This document shows positions 16,249-24,275 of a stretch of DNA of 64,000 nt, piece after piece. The notes under the pieces are model-generated. The model had not been told where the DNA came from and made no database searches. It was given only the letters and a program-made list of their open reading frames with translations. Source of the DNA: DAIRUS01 sp036803205. Its GTDB lineage: Bacteria; Patescibacteriota; Minisyncoccia; Minisyncoccales; GBS-2. The stretch is taken from contig DAIRUS010000002.1 in NCBI GenBank assembly GCA_036803205.1, forward strand, positions 1 through 64,000, written 5' to 3'. The position numbers were made by a program, and so were the translations under genes. The first letter of the stretch is position 1. The number at the start of each line of letters is the position of its first letter.

Positions 16249-16770
16249 ATGAAATTACCTATTTCTGACAAATTTCTTTGGCTATTATATAACTTTATCG
16301 AACAATTAGATCGAATTTATGATTTAGGAGCTCCGAGAACAATGCGAGAGGCTGTTTATCCTGAATTTTTTAGATTCAAGAGAGAATGGGAAAGAAAAGA
16401 AGCTCGGAAAAATTTTTCGCGGTTGATTTATTATTTAAAGAAAAAGGGATTAATAAAAATAAAAAATTTGAAAACGAAAAAAGGAGTAATTCTAACTAAA
16501 AAAGGAAAAGAGAAAGTATTTAAAATCAAGTATAAAATAGTGGAGAGAAAAAAAAGAAAAGATAAAAAATGGATAATGGCAATTTTTGATATCCCCGAAA
16601 GAAAAAGAGGTTTAAGAGATTTGCTCAGAGAATATTTGCATCTTTTGGGCTATCAAATGCTTCAACAAAGTGTTTGGATTTGTCCTTATGATGTTTTAAA
16701 AGAAACTGAAGAATTTTTAGCCAAGTATTCTTTAGATCGTTATGTAAAAATTTTTTTAATCGAAAAATAG
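16249..16770 (+). CDS. Cas2/PaaX-C-like protein with N-terminal winged helix
   Basis: 173 residues from ATG 16249, preceded by AAAGAGG. A TTG at 16207 could add 14 residues but overlaps an extended -10 (TGGTATTAT) and is less likely. The N-terminal half is a winged-helix-like region (SRLIYYLKKKGLIKI, LTKKGKEKVFKI). The C-terminal half is the ferredoxin-like domain shared by PaaX regulators and Cas2: KKWIMAIFDIPERKRGLRDL, LGYQMLQQSVWICPYD. There is no CRISPR array and no cas gene in the window, so this is a stand-alone regulator or nuclease-like protein common in CPR genomes, not a CRISPR component. Confidence 0.75.
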   Translation: MKLPISDKFLWLLYNFIEQLDRIYDLGAPRTMREAVYPEFFRFKREWERKEARKNFSRLIYYLKKKGLIKIKNLKTKKGVILTKKGKEKVFKIKYKIVERKKRKDKKWIMAIFDIPERKRGLRDLLREYLHLLGYQMLQQSVWICPYDVLKETEEFLAKYSLDRYVKIFLIEK

Positions 16771-16804
16771 AATTATAACACATTTTCTACGGCCGTCAGA
16801 AATT

Positions 16805-16813
16805 TGGTATAAA
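16805..16813 (+). promoter_or_regulatory. Extended -10 promoter of the FemAB-like gene
   Basis: TGGTATAAA, preceded by CAGAAATTT much like the sequence before the extended -10 at 16208-16216 (GAAAATTTGGTATTAT). It ends 9 nt before ATG 16823, so the transcript is probably leaderless. Confidence 0.6.
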
Positions 16814-16822
16814 TAAGGGTGT

Positions 16823-17854
16823 ATGGAGTTGAGAATTCAAGAAATAAAAAATAAAAATATTTGGGAAAATTTTCTTTTGAATTGCGAAGAAAAGACTTTT
16901 TTGATTTCTTGGAATTGGGGAGAATTTAATAAAATGATGGGAAATAAAATTTGGCGATTCGGAATTTTTGAAAAAGAAAATCTAATTTCAGTGGCTTTGG
17001 TCATTAAGATTGGTGCCAGAAGAGGAACTTTTTTATTAGTACCTCACGGGCCGGTAATAAAAGAGAGGAAAAGTAAGAAGGATGAGATATTAAAAATTTT
17101 TTTGGAAGAATTGGTGAAAACTGGTAAAAAAGAAAAAGTAGATTTTATTAGAATTAGTTCAATCTGGGAAATAAACGAAGAAAATATTAAAATTTTTAAA
17201 GATTTAGGTTTTCGAGAAGCGCCGATTCATATTCATCCCGAGATAACCTGGGAATTAGATATTTCATTTAGTGAAGAAGAACTGTTGGCGAAAATGCGAA
17301 AAACAACCCGTTATTTGATTAGAAAGGGCGAAAAAGATTCTCTCTTGAAGGTATATCAGACAAAAGATTTAAAGAATCTTGAAATTTTTAATCAGCTATA
17401 TATTGAGTTAGCTAAAAAAGAAAACTTTGTTCCGTTTCCAAAAAAATATTTAGAGAATGAATTTTTAGCTTTTTTGTCAGATAACCAAATTTCTCTTTTC
17501 TTTAGCCAATATAAAGATGATATTTTAGCTGGAGGTATGTTTATTTTTTGGCAAAAAATTGGTTTTTATCATCATGGAGCTTCAATAAAAAAATATCCTT
17601 CGGTACCGGCTTCTTATTTACTTTTATGGGAAGCAATCAAAGAAGCAAAAAAAAGGGGGTGTGAGAAATTTAATTTTTGGGGAATAGCACCAATTTTTGA
17701 TTCTAAACATCCTTGGGCAGGCTTGACCTTGTTTAAGATGGGTTTTGGCGGTCAAAAAAAAGAATATCTGAAAACTCAAGATTTCCCTCTTTCAAAGAAA
17801 TATTGGTTAAATTATTTTATTGAAAAACTGCGAAAAATAAAAAGAGGTTTTTAA
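16823..17854 (+). CDS. FemAB/FmhB-type peptidoglycan bridge aminoacyltransferase
   Basis: 343 residues with two GNAT-like halves typical of the FemABX family: FLISWNWGEFNKMMG at residues 29-43, FLLVPHGPVI, the ITWELDISFSEEELLAKMRK strand-helix starting the second half, TTRYLIRKGEK, and the C-terminal block GASIKKYPSVPASYLLLWEA with FNFWGIAP and GLTLFKMGFGG. Family members transfer amino acids from aminoacyl-tRNA to the peptide side chain of lipid II. It sits between envelope genes and ftsQ, consistent with peptidoglycan cross-bridge synthesis. The amino acid added cannot be read from the sequence. Confidence 0.88.
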   Translation: MELRIQEIKNKNIWENFLLNCEEKTFLISWNWGEFNKMMGNKIWRFGIFEKENLISVALVIKIGARRGTFLLVPHGPVIKERKSKKDEILKIFLEELVKTGKKEKVDFIRISSIWEINEENIKIFKDLGFREAPIHIHPEITWELDISFSEEELLAKMRKTTRYLIRKGEKDSLLKVYQTKDLKNLEIFNQLYIELAKKENFVPFPKKYLENEFLAFLSDNQISLFFSQYKDDILAGGMFIFWQKIGFYHHGASIKKYPSVPASYLLLWEAIKEAKKRGCEKFNFWGIAPIFDSKHPWAGLTLFKMGFGGQKKEYLKTQDFPLSKKYWLNYFIEKLRKIKRGF

Positions 17855-17883
17855 TTTGTCCAATTTTATTTATTTGAAACATT

Positions 17884-18678
17884 ATGGAAAGATATCGGAG
17901 AGCATATCGAATAAAAAAGAAAAAATCGATTTTTAAAAATCGTTTTTTTTGGTTCTCGATTTTGATTTTAATAATTTTGGGAAGTGTTTTTTATTTTTTG
18001 TTTTTTTCGGATTTTTTTCAAATTAAAAAAATTATTATCGCCGGAGAAAGAAAGATTTTAAAAGAAAAAATTGAATTGTTGGTAGAAAAAAAATTAGAGA
18101 AAAAAATGCTATGGCTAAAGACAAAAAGTATTTTTTTAGTTAATTTCAATGAAATAAAAAAAGACATTTTAAATAATTTTCCCCAAATAGTAAAAGTTGA
18201 AATTAAACGAAGATTTCCCCATTCTCTATATATTGGTTTGGAAGAAAGATTAGGAGCAGCAATTTTTTGTCAGGAAGATCAATGTTTTCTTCTTGACAAG
18301 GAAGGAATTATTTTCGAGGAAATTTCAAAAAATGAATCAAATTTTTTAAGAATTAAAACCATCGAATTAAAAGAGAAGTTAGGGTTAGGAGAGAGAGTTA
18401 TTGATGGAGATTTGCTTTCTAAAATTTTGGAAGTTTCCTCAAAACTAAAAGACTTGAAAATTTTCGTGGAAGAGCTTTTTTTGGTTTCTGATGAAAAAAT
18501 AAATATTAAAACTGCCGAAGAGTGGGAAATTTATTTTAATCCGAAAGGAGATTTCAATTGGCAATTAATAAAACTAAAAGCAGTTTTAGACAAAGAAATT
18601 CCTCAGGAAAAAAGAAAGGATTTAGAGTATATTGATTTAAGATTTGGGAATTTCGCTCCCTATAAGTACCGTGATTAA
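17884..18678 (+). CDS. ftsQ: Cell division protein FtsQ/DivIB
   Basis: 264 residues. A basic cytoplasmic N-terminus (RYRRAYRIKKKKS) is followed by one TM helix (about 22-43), then a POTRA domain (FFQIKKIIIAGERKILKEKI) and a beta domain (FPQIVKVEIKRRFPHSLYIGLEER, then EGIIFEEI and IDLRFGNFAPYK at the end). This order is diagnostic of FtsQ/DivIB, which links the divisome's periplasmic parts. It is the last plus-strand gene before two convergent minus-strand genes. Sequence conservation is low, as usual for FtsQ, but the topology and the terminal YIDLRFGN strand support the call. Confidence 0.87.
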   Translation: MERYRRAYRIKKKKSIFKNRFFWFSILILIILGSVFYFLFFSDFFQIKKIIIAGERKILKEKIELLVEKKLEKKMLWLKTKSIFLVNFNEIKKDILNNFPQIVKVEIKRRFPHSLYIGLEERLGAAIFCQEDQCFLLDKEGIIFEEISKNESNFLRIKTIELKEKLGLGERVIDGDLLSKILEVSSKLKDLKIFVEELFLVSDEKINIKTAEEWEIYFNPKGDFNWQLIKLKAVLDKEIPQEKRKDLEYIDLRFGNFAPYKYRD

Positions 18679-18693
18679 AAGGTGTTACATTAA

Positions 18694-18707
18694 TTCGCCA
18701 TGGCGAA
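18694..18707. repeat. Perfect 14-bp palindrome between convergent genes
   Basis: TTCGCCATGGCGAA is a perfect palindrome in the 45-bp gap between the stop codons of ftsQ and the GT-C gene. Its central loop is too tight for a strong hairpin and no T tract follows, so it is a poor terminator. A protein site or half of a bidirectional stop signal is possible. Confidence 0.35.
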
Positions 18708-18723
18708 ATAATGATACAGGTTT

Positions 18724-20502
18724 TTATTTGATCTGATAGACAAAAATTGAGTAGCCGATTTTAGTTATAGGTTCGTATTTATCTAACCAGCGATAATAAT
18801 CAGCCGGCTCGGCAAAGCCTTTAACTGGTTGAGCTCGGCCTCCCTGTAAGTGAGTGGCGGAAATGGCAAGATAACTTCCTTTGGGAAATTCCTCGGGATC
18901 TCTTTTTCCCCACCAAGGGGCAAATTTTTCTTTTAAATAATATCTAGCATCTCCTCCGCCAAAATAATCGAGATAAATTTTATCTATATTTTTTTCATCT
19001 AGCCATTTTTTTAATCTCTTTAAATCCTGGCCCCAATCGAGGTTGGAATCAACTGTGTAAATGTAACCTTGGTTTGGACCGCCGGCTAATTCATTAAAAT
19101 AGGCCAAAAAATGGGGATAAATAGAAGTTACTGAAAAGAGCTGCCAGATAAGGAGAATTCCTAAAAATAAATATTTTAATTTCAAGAGAGGAGGTTTTAA
19201 CCAAAAAATTATCAGCGAGCTGACCAAAATAAAAGTAAAAGGAAAGACTGGCAGTAAATGGCGAACTCCGATGTTAAGTTCGGCAGTGAGAGAAGTCAGC
19301 CAGTAAATTCCAAGAAAAGCGAGCATGGTAAATTCTGGGAAATGAGATTTTATCCAACTTTTTATCCTCATTAAAGTATTTTGCCAAAACGGTTTTCTAA
19401 TTAACCAGGCAGCGTAAAGTAGAGCAATCAAAGTCAAAATGTGAAAAGTTAACGGCTCTTTTATTAAATAAACAATAGGAAAATAACTTTTCCAGGCTTT
19501 GGCTGAAATGTCACCAAGGAAAAAAGTTGTGTGACCAGTCATGCTTCGGTTAATGGCTAACAATAGTCCTAAAAGATATTGAGAAAAGGGTCGTAAGATC
19601 GGATTTGCCGCCAGCCAGTTATTAAGGTTGATTAAAGGTTCGTGAATAGCAGTGGTCGAGAGGAGAAATTGAGTATCTCTGATTTGTCGCTCTTCTGGAT
19701 AGTCAGAAATATGATGTTGATAAACTGGCCAAATAATAAAAATCATTCCGATAGTTCCTATTAACAAAGCCAAGGCCAAATATTTTAAAATATTAAGTAT
19801 TGGTTTTTTCGAAGCAAAGAGCCAGGCATAAATTAAAGTAATAAGACCAAAAAATGGTATCAGTAAAATCAGGGAAAATTTTATTAACATTACCAGGCCA
19901 AAAATTAAGCCAGCTAAAATTACGTTCTTTTTGGTTGGATTTTCCAGAAATTTTAACCAAAAATAGGTAGCCAGAACAACCCCTAAAGCCGCGCCGACAT
20001 CAGTAGTAACCAATCTACCATGAGCCAAAAAAGTCGGCGAGAAAGTAAATAAAAATAAAGCCAAGAGAGCGGCTTTATTATCAAAAAGTTTTTTTGTCCA
20101 ATAAAATAAAAACCAGCCCAAGAAAACCAAAACTAAAATCATTGGCAACCTTGACCAGAATAAAATTTTATCAGGATTGTTGTCTGAGTAATATAAAAAT
20201 TGATTGGCAAAATCAAATTGGAACCACCATTGGGGAGGTTCTTTTTGAATCCAGGAAGGATGATCTTTTGGGAAATTTAAATTTAAAAACAAAAGGGGAA
20301 GGGCGGCCAAATCTTTGATTAAAGGAGGGTGCTCGGGATTCAATCTAAAATCTCGCTGGGTTAAATAAGAATAACCTGAAGCAACATGAGCGGTTTCGTC
20401 AAAAGTAAATGTGTCATCCTTGATACTAAAAACAGTCATGACAAACATTATTCCGAGCAGTATGGCAGCGATGACGTTTGTGGTTTTGTTAGAAAAATTC
20501 AT
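18724..20502 (-). CDS. GT-C family glycosyltransferase (ArnT/PMT-like)
   Basis: 592 residues with about 11-12 TM helices. The first extracytoplasmic loop carries the acidic catalytic motif FDETAH (about residues 34-38) followed by NPEHPPLIKDL, the hallmark of GT39/GT83-type GT-C enzymes. A large C-terminal loop contains YTVDSNLDWGQDLKRLKKW, a motif of this CPR/bacterial subgroup. Such enzymes use polyprenyl-phosphate sugars to glycosylate proteins or lipids outside the membrane. The start (ATG 20502) overlaps the stop of the upstream GT-C gene by 4 nt, so the two form an operon. Acceptor and donor are unknown. Confidence 0.85.
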   Translation of the reverse strand: MNFSNKTTNVIAAILLGIMFVMTVFSIKDDTFTFDETAHVASGYSYLTQRDFRLNPEHPPLIKDLAALPLLFLNLNFPKDHPSWIQKEPPQWWFQFDFANQFLYYSDNNPDKILFWSRLPMILVLVFLGWFLFYWTKKLFDNKAALLALFLFTFSPTFLAHGRLVTTDVGAALGVVLATYFWLKFLENPTKKNVILAGLIFGLVMLIKFSLILLIPFFGLITLIYAWLFASKKPILNILKYLALALLIGTIGMIFIIWPVYQHHISDYPEERQIRDTQFLLSTTAIHEPLINLNNWLAANPILRPFSQYLLGLLLAINRSMTGHTTFFLGDISAKAWKSYFPIVYLIKEPLTFHILTLIALLYAAWLIRKPFWQNTLMRIKSWIKSHFPEFTMLAFLGIYWLTSLTAELNIGVRHLLPVFPFTFILVSSLIIFWLKPPLLKLKYLFLGILLIWQLFSVTSIYPHFLAYFNELAGGPNQGYIYTVDSNLDWGQDLKRLKKWLDEKNIDKIYLDYFGGGDARYYLKEKFAPWWGKRDPEEFPKGSYLAISATHLQGGRAQPVKGFAEPADYYRWLDKYEPITKIGYSIFVYQIK

Positions 20503-22079
20503 CGGATTTCATATATCAAGATTCGTTCTCGTTGGTGGAGGATTCCTCGGGGGAAGCGTTCTCGGACAGGGTCAAGAAAATGAATTTCTTTGTTCATTAT
20601 AAAGACAAAGTCGCCAGGAGAAAAGTCAATAATTTGTACTTCCCAGGGCTGGATATAAATAGTATCTGCTCTCTTGGCCGTTCGCTGGATAAACTTTGGC
20701 ACTTCCGCGGGCAGATCTCCTTCGTTTTGAATGACATACTTTTTAATTTCTACGGGAAGAGCGTTCAATTCTTTGCCAAGATCAGTAAATCTTGTCGTAA
20801 AGGCATTTGCTAATTGGGGACTCTTTGCCCAGACAAAAAAATACAAAATGAAAGAGGAAAAGACCATCATCACCAACAAGAGAAAAGAAATACCTTTGAA
20901 AATAGGTTTATTTTTGACCCGTTGATAAGCCAAATAAGCTCCCAGTCCAGCAAAAAGATAAGCTACCGGAATAACTCCGATGCTCCTTAAGGCATGGGGG
21001 ATTCCTTCCACTGTCAGAGCCGAAGGCAAAAGAAGAACAAACAACCAGACGAATAAAAATAAGAAACTGCCAATTTCTGCGAGATTTTCCGGAAACTCTC
21101 TTTTTATTGAAACAACAATCTGCCAAATTGCCCAAATTGCTCCGATAAGAAAGAAAATACCAGCCGCCAGAGATAACTGGGGAAAGCCAGAAAGGTTGTG
21201 TCGCCAATTAGGATCGCCAGAAAAGTTGAACATTAAGAGATGCCTTGCCAAACTTTGAAAAAAAGCTTTTATTGGGTTTTCTTGCTTAAATACTGAAACT
21301 CCGAGCGCCCGAACGACAAAGTGCTCCGGATTTTCCAGAAAGTAAATTCCCATCGGCAGGCCAACAATAAAAACAGTTAGTAAAAGTAAGGCGGCAGAAA
21401 CAAAAAATTTGGCGGCCCATTTCTCCTTAAGAGCCACAAGAAACCAGAAAATCAAAGCAAAAGCGAGTAAAAATACAGCCATTCTAAAACTGATATAGGT
21501 ATAAAACCCAAGGCCAAATATAAGGCCAGAAAGGAGAAAGTCCCATATTTTCTTTGTTCGTAAACCGCGAAAGAAAAAATAAAACGAAAAGGTGAGAATT
21601 AAAGGGGTGAGGATGGCCCGAAAGCCAATTCGGCTGAAGTTTATATGCCAAAAGGAAATTGCTAAGAAAAAACTTGAGAGAAGAGCAATTGTCCGAGAAC
21701 CGCTCGCGGATAATTTGCGAAATAATTCCCGGGCAAGCAGGTATTGGCCTAAAACCGTGAAAATACCAGCCAGAGCCGGCACAAGTTTAAAAGACCAGAT
21801 ACTTATTCCAAAGATAGAAAAAGCAAATGCGATGAGTAGAAAAAAGAGACCTTCTCGGCCCTGATTTTCCGGATAAAAAACTTGAAAAGTTTTAGTATCT
21901 AAAATACCAATAGCCGTATTAGCATTGATTGCTTCGTCCGGCCAAAGGCTAGGCGGAACAGTATCTAACTGCCACAATCTAAAAAAAGCAGCAAAAACTA
22001 ATATCAAAATCAAAACTAAAATAGATGGGCGAAAGCCAGCCATAATATTAGGCCAAGAGCGATTAAAAAAGAAAACCAA
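20499..22079 (-). CDS. GT-C family glycosyltransferase
   Basis: 526 residues if translation starts at TTG 22079; an ATG at 22043 would give 514 and starts cleanly with MAGFRPSILVLILI, so it is at least as plausible. Around ten TM helices are visible. The first loop has PPSLWPDEAINANT, the acidic GT-C motif with Asp-Glu. A C-terminal extracytoplasmic domain includes KYVIQNEGDLPAEVPKFI and YIQPWEVQIIDFSPGDFVFI. It is cotranscribed with the following GT-C gene (4-nt overlap). This is likely a polyprenyl-phosphate-sugar-dependent transferase in surface glycan assembly; the specific role is unknown. Confidence 0.83.
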   Translation of the reverse strand: MVFFFNRSWPNIMAGFRPSILVLILILVFAAFFRLWQLDTVPPSLWPDEAINANTAIGILDTKTFQVFYPENQGREGLFFLLIAFAFSIFGISIWSFKLVPALAGIFTVLGQYLLARELFRKLSASGSRTIALLSSFFLAISFWHINFSRIGFRAILTPLILTFSFYFFFRGLRTKKIWDFLLSGLIFGLGFYTYISFRMAVFLLAFALIFWFLVALKEKWAAKFFVSAALLLLTVFIVGLPMGIYFLENPEHFVVRALGVSVFKQENPIKAFFQSLARHLLMFNFSGDPNWRHNLSGFPQLSLAAGIFFLIGAIWAIWQIVVSIKREFPENLAEIGSFLFLFVWLFVLLLPSALTVEGIPHALRSIGVIPVAYLFAGLGAYLAYQRVKNKPIFKGISFLLLVMMVFSSFILYFFVWAKSPQLANAFTTRFTDLGKELNALPVEIKKYVIQNEGDLPAEVPKFIQRTAKRADTIYIQPWEVQIIDFSPGDFVFIMNKEIHFLDPVRERFPRGILHQRERILIYEIR

Positions 22080-22164
22080 AAATCAGAAGTAAGCGACATT
22101 ATAATATTTTAACAAAATTAAGAAGATTCCACAACCATTGACAAAAGGGGCTTGGTAAGGAACG

Positions 22165-22184
22165 AGAGCTCTGAGCTGAGCTCT
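22165..22184 (+). terminator. Hairpin with T tract upstream of hrcA
   Basis: AGAGCTC, loop TGAGCT, GAGCTCT, followed by TTTAATT. It faces the plus strand but no plus-strand gene ends before it, so it may terminate an upstream antisense or leader RNA, or act as an operator. The hrcA promoter lies about 30 bp downstream. Confidence 0.45.
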
Positions 22185-22216
22185 TTTAATTGGACGGTGG
22201 TTATCACTCAAAGGTC

Positions 22217-22244
22217 TTGACTGCTAATTTTGGTTTGCTATAAT
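22217..22244 (+). promoter_or_regulatory. Promoter of hrcA-grpE
   Basis: TTGACT (22217-22222), 16-bp spacer containing TGC just before TATAAT (22239-22244). It ends 8 nt before ATG 22253, so hrcA mRNA should be leaderless. Confidence 0.75.
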
Positions 22245-22252
22245 GGATAGTG

Positions 22253-22951
22253 ATGAAAATAACTAAGCGACAGGGAGAGATTTTAAATAAGATAGTCCAA
22301 GAATATATTGAATTGGCTCAGCCAATTTCTTCTCAATTACTTGAAAGAAAGTACGATTTTGGCATTTGTCCGGCAACTATCAGAATCGAAATGCAAAAAT
22401 TGACCAAGATGGGCTTTCTTTTCCAGCCTCATACTTCAGCAGGCCGGATTCCAACCGACAAGGGTTATCGATTTTTTGTCGATGGATTATTTGAGGAGAA
22501 AATGCCGGAGATTGAAATTGAGGATTGGTTTAAGAGTGAAATAAGTGATACAATTAAATTTATCCAAAAGCTGACAGAAAATTTGGCTTTAAGTTCTTCA
22601 TCTTTAGCTTTGAGCTATTTAGTAAAAGGAAAAATTTTTTGGAAAGAGGGTTGGGAAGAGATTTTAAAAAAGCCGGAATGCAGGAAAGAAAATTTTGTTT
22701 TCAATTTTGCCGAATTTCTGGAAAGTTTTGAAAAAAATATTGAAAATTTAAAACTAAATTCAGAGATTAAAATTTATATTGGTCGTGAATCTCCTTTTAA
22801 GAAAGCCAAGGATTTTAGTATAATAGTTTCTAAGTGTAATTTACCGGAAGACGGAGAAGGAATTATTGCTCTTCTGGGACCAAAAAGAATGACTTACGAT
22901 AAAAACATTAGCCTAATTAGAGAAATAATTAAAACCTTAGAGAGATTATAA
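22253..22951 (+). CDS. hrcA: Heat-inducible transcription repressor HrcA (short form)
   Basis: 232 residues from ATG 22253 (a GTG directly before it would add one). The N-terminal winged helix is unmistakable: RQGEILNKIVQEYIELAQPI, then CPATIRIEMQKLTKMGFLFQ and PHTSAGRIPTDKGYRFFVD. The C-terminal sensing domain survives only in part (FSIIVSKCNLPEDGEGIIALLGPKRMTYDKNI), and the protein is about 100 residues shorter than usual HrcA. HrcA represses chaperone genes, and grpE follows directly. No full CIRCE operator was found near the chaperone genes, so this version may bind a different site. Confidence 0.88.
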   Translation: MKITKRQGEILNKIVQEYIELAQPISSQLLERKYDFGICPATIRIEMQKLTKMGFLFQPHTSAGRIPTDKGYRFFVDGLFEEKMPEIEIEDWFKSEISDTIKFIQKLTENLALSSSSLALSYLVKGKIFWKEGWEEILKKPECRKENFVFNFAEFLESFEKNIENLKLNSEIKIYIGRESPFKKAKDFSIIVSKCNLPEDGEGIIALLGPKRMTYDKNISLIREIIKTLERL

Positions 22952-22971
22952 GAATAATTACTTTTTTGATC

Positions 22972-23505
22972 ATGGGGAAAAAAAACGACAATTCATCAAC
23001 TACTCATCTGACCCCCAAAGAGGAATTGAGTTTAGAAGAATTGAAGAAAAAATTAGAAGAGTGTGAGAGATTAAAAAATGAATATCTGGCTGGTTGGCAA
23101 AGAGCTAGGGCTGATCTTCTAAATTATAAAAAAGAGGAAATGGAAAGGATTGGCGAATTGATAAAATATGCTGATACTGGATTGATTTTGAAAGTTTTGC
23201 CAATTTTAGATAATTTTGAGATAGCTGAAAAAAAATTGCCGGAAAATTTAAAAAATGATGAAAATGTAAAGGGATTGTTATTAATAAAAAATCAAATTCA
23301 AGAGTTTTTGAAAAACCAAGGAGTGGAAGAAATAAAATCAGTCGGAGAGAGGTTTGATCCTAATTTCCACGAAGTGGTAGAAGAAATAGCAAAAGATAAT
23401 CCTCCGCTAGCTAAAGAACCTGGTATAATTGTCGAAGAGGTCAAAAAAGGTTATAAAATAAATAACAGATTATTGAGACCTGCCAAAGTCAAGATTGCCA
23501 AATAA
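22972..23505 (+). CDS. grpE: GrpE nucleotide exchange factor
   Basis: 177 residues from ATG 22972; a TTG at 22966 in the same frame would add two. The N-terminal long coiled coil (ELSLEELKKKLEECERLKNE, about residues 20-60) leads into LLNYKKEEMERI and then the C-terminal beta wing ending GVEEIKSVGERFDPNFHEVV and VKKGYKINNRLLRPAKVKIAK, the family signature. It releases ADP from DnaK. It is in the hrcA operon, 20 nt after the hrcA stop. Confidence 0.94.
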   Translation: MGKKNDNSSTTHLTPKEELSLEELKKKLEECERLKNEYLAGWQRARADLLNYKKEEMERIGELIKYADTGLILKVLPILDNFEIAEKKLPENLKNDENVKGLLLIKNQIQEFLKNQGVEEIKSVGERFDPNFHEVVEEIAKDNPPLAKEPGIIVEEVKKGYKINNRLLRPAKVKIAK

Positions 23506-23526
23506 TATCATTCAGCGAATTTCACT

Positions 23527-23664
23527 GTGAAAGTTACGGGAAAAATCCGAAATGCTCTCGTTGTAATTAAGGTTGTAATTAGGGAAGTTGTATTCTATTT
23601 TGGCTTGGGCAAAGAAGTTACAGAGATGAAAAATGGGGTTTGTGTAGAGGAAGGAAATAATTGA
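23527..23664 (+). CDS. Possible 45-residue small protein
   Basis: In the 233-nt gap between grpE and hsp20 a frame from GTG 23527 to TGA 23664 encodes 45 residues: a basic start (KVTGKIRN), a hydrophobic stretch with ALVVIKVVIREVVFYF and a polar tail. No ATG, no Shine-Dalgarno sequence and no recognised family. The near-repeat TTGTAATTA inside it (twice within 20 nt) is unusual. It may be spurious. Confidence 0.2.
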   Translation: MKVTGKIRNALVVIKVVIREVVFYFGLGKEVTEMKNGVCVEEGNN

Positions 23665-23738
23665 ACAAATAAATAAATTTTTGAAAGGTCGTACACTGAT
23701 TAACTCATTAATTAACTAAAACTAATTCACAAAAATCT

Positions 23739-24197
23739 ATGCCCTTGATTCCTTGGAGACCTTTTTGGGAGATTGAGAGATGGTTTGAAGAAGAGTGGCC
23801 GGAGGAATTTTTTGAAAGACCGAGATGGGGAAGACTATTTCCAGTAATGAGAGCTCCGAAGATGGATATTTATGAGACAAATGGCGAGGTGGTGGTTGAA
23901 GTTGAGCTACCCGGGATTGATCCAAAAAACATTGAGGTTGAAGTAAGAGAGAATCATCTTAGAGTGGAAGCAAAAAAAGAGGAAAAGAAAGAAGAAAAGG
24001 AAAAAGGATATTATAGAAAGGAATTAAGCCGCGGATTTCTCAGAAGAATTGTTCCTTTGCCACTTGAGGTGATTGGAGAAAAGGCAGAGGCTGAGTATTC
24101 CAATGGGGTCTTAAAAGTAACAATTCCTAAAAAGGTTGTCGAAAAAGAAAAGAAAAAACTAATAAAAATAAAGACAAAGGAAGCCAAAAAAAACTAA
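23739..24197 (+). CDS. Small heat-shock protein Hsp20
   Basis: 152 residues. The alpha-crystallin domain spans about residues 45-135: APKMDIYETNGEVVVEVELPG, NHLRVEAKKEEKKEEKEKGY, and the C-terminal strand AEYSNGVLKVTIPK with the conserved G-V-L core. The N-terminus is rich in Trp, Phe and Pro (IPWRPFWEIERWFEEEW), typical of the substrate-binding arm. The tail has an I-K-I-K motif in place of the usual I-x-I. It is an ATP-independent holdase in the heat-shock block. Confidence 0.93.
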   Translation: MPLIPWRPFWEIERWFEEEWPEEFFERPRWGRLFPVMRAPKMDIYETNGEVVVEVELPGIDPKNIEVEVRENHLRVEAKKEEKKEEKEKGYYRKELSRGFLRRIVPLPLEVIGEKAEAEYSNGVLKVTIPKKVVEKEKKKLIKIKTKEAKKN

Positions 24198-24214
24198 TTT
24201 AGCTTATTAGCCAA

Positions 24215-24256
24215 TTAGTTTATTAGGCGGGACTTTTTAAAAACCTAATAAACTAA
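24215..24256 (+). promoter_or_regulatory. Leader hairpin before dnaK
   Basis: TTAGTTTATTAGG (24215-24227) and CCTAATAAACTAA (24244-24256) are perfectly complementary 13-bp arms around a 16-nt loop, with a further TAGC/GCTA pair outside. The AU-rich helix ends 19 nt before the dnaK ATG. It is not followed by a T tract, so it may be a processing site or an RNA thermometer controlling dnaK translation. Confidence 0.5.
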
Positions 24257-24275
24257 AAGCTAAAAAGCCAATTTT

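Noticed and set aside
16249..16770. CRISPR-Cas locus because of the Cas2-like domain
   Set aside because: No repeat-spacer array and no other cas gene in the window; fusion to a winged helix argues for a regulator.
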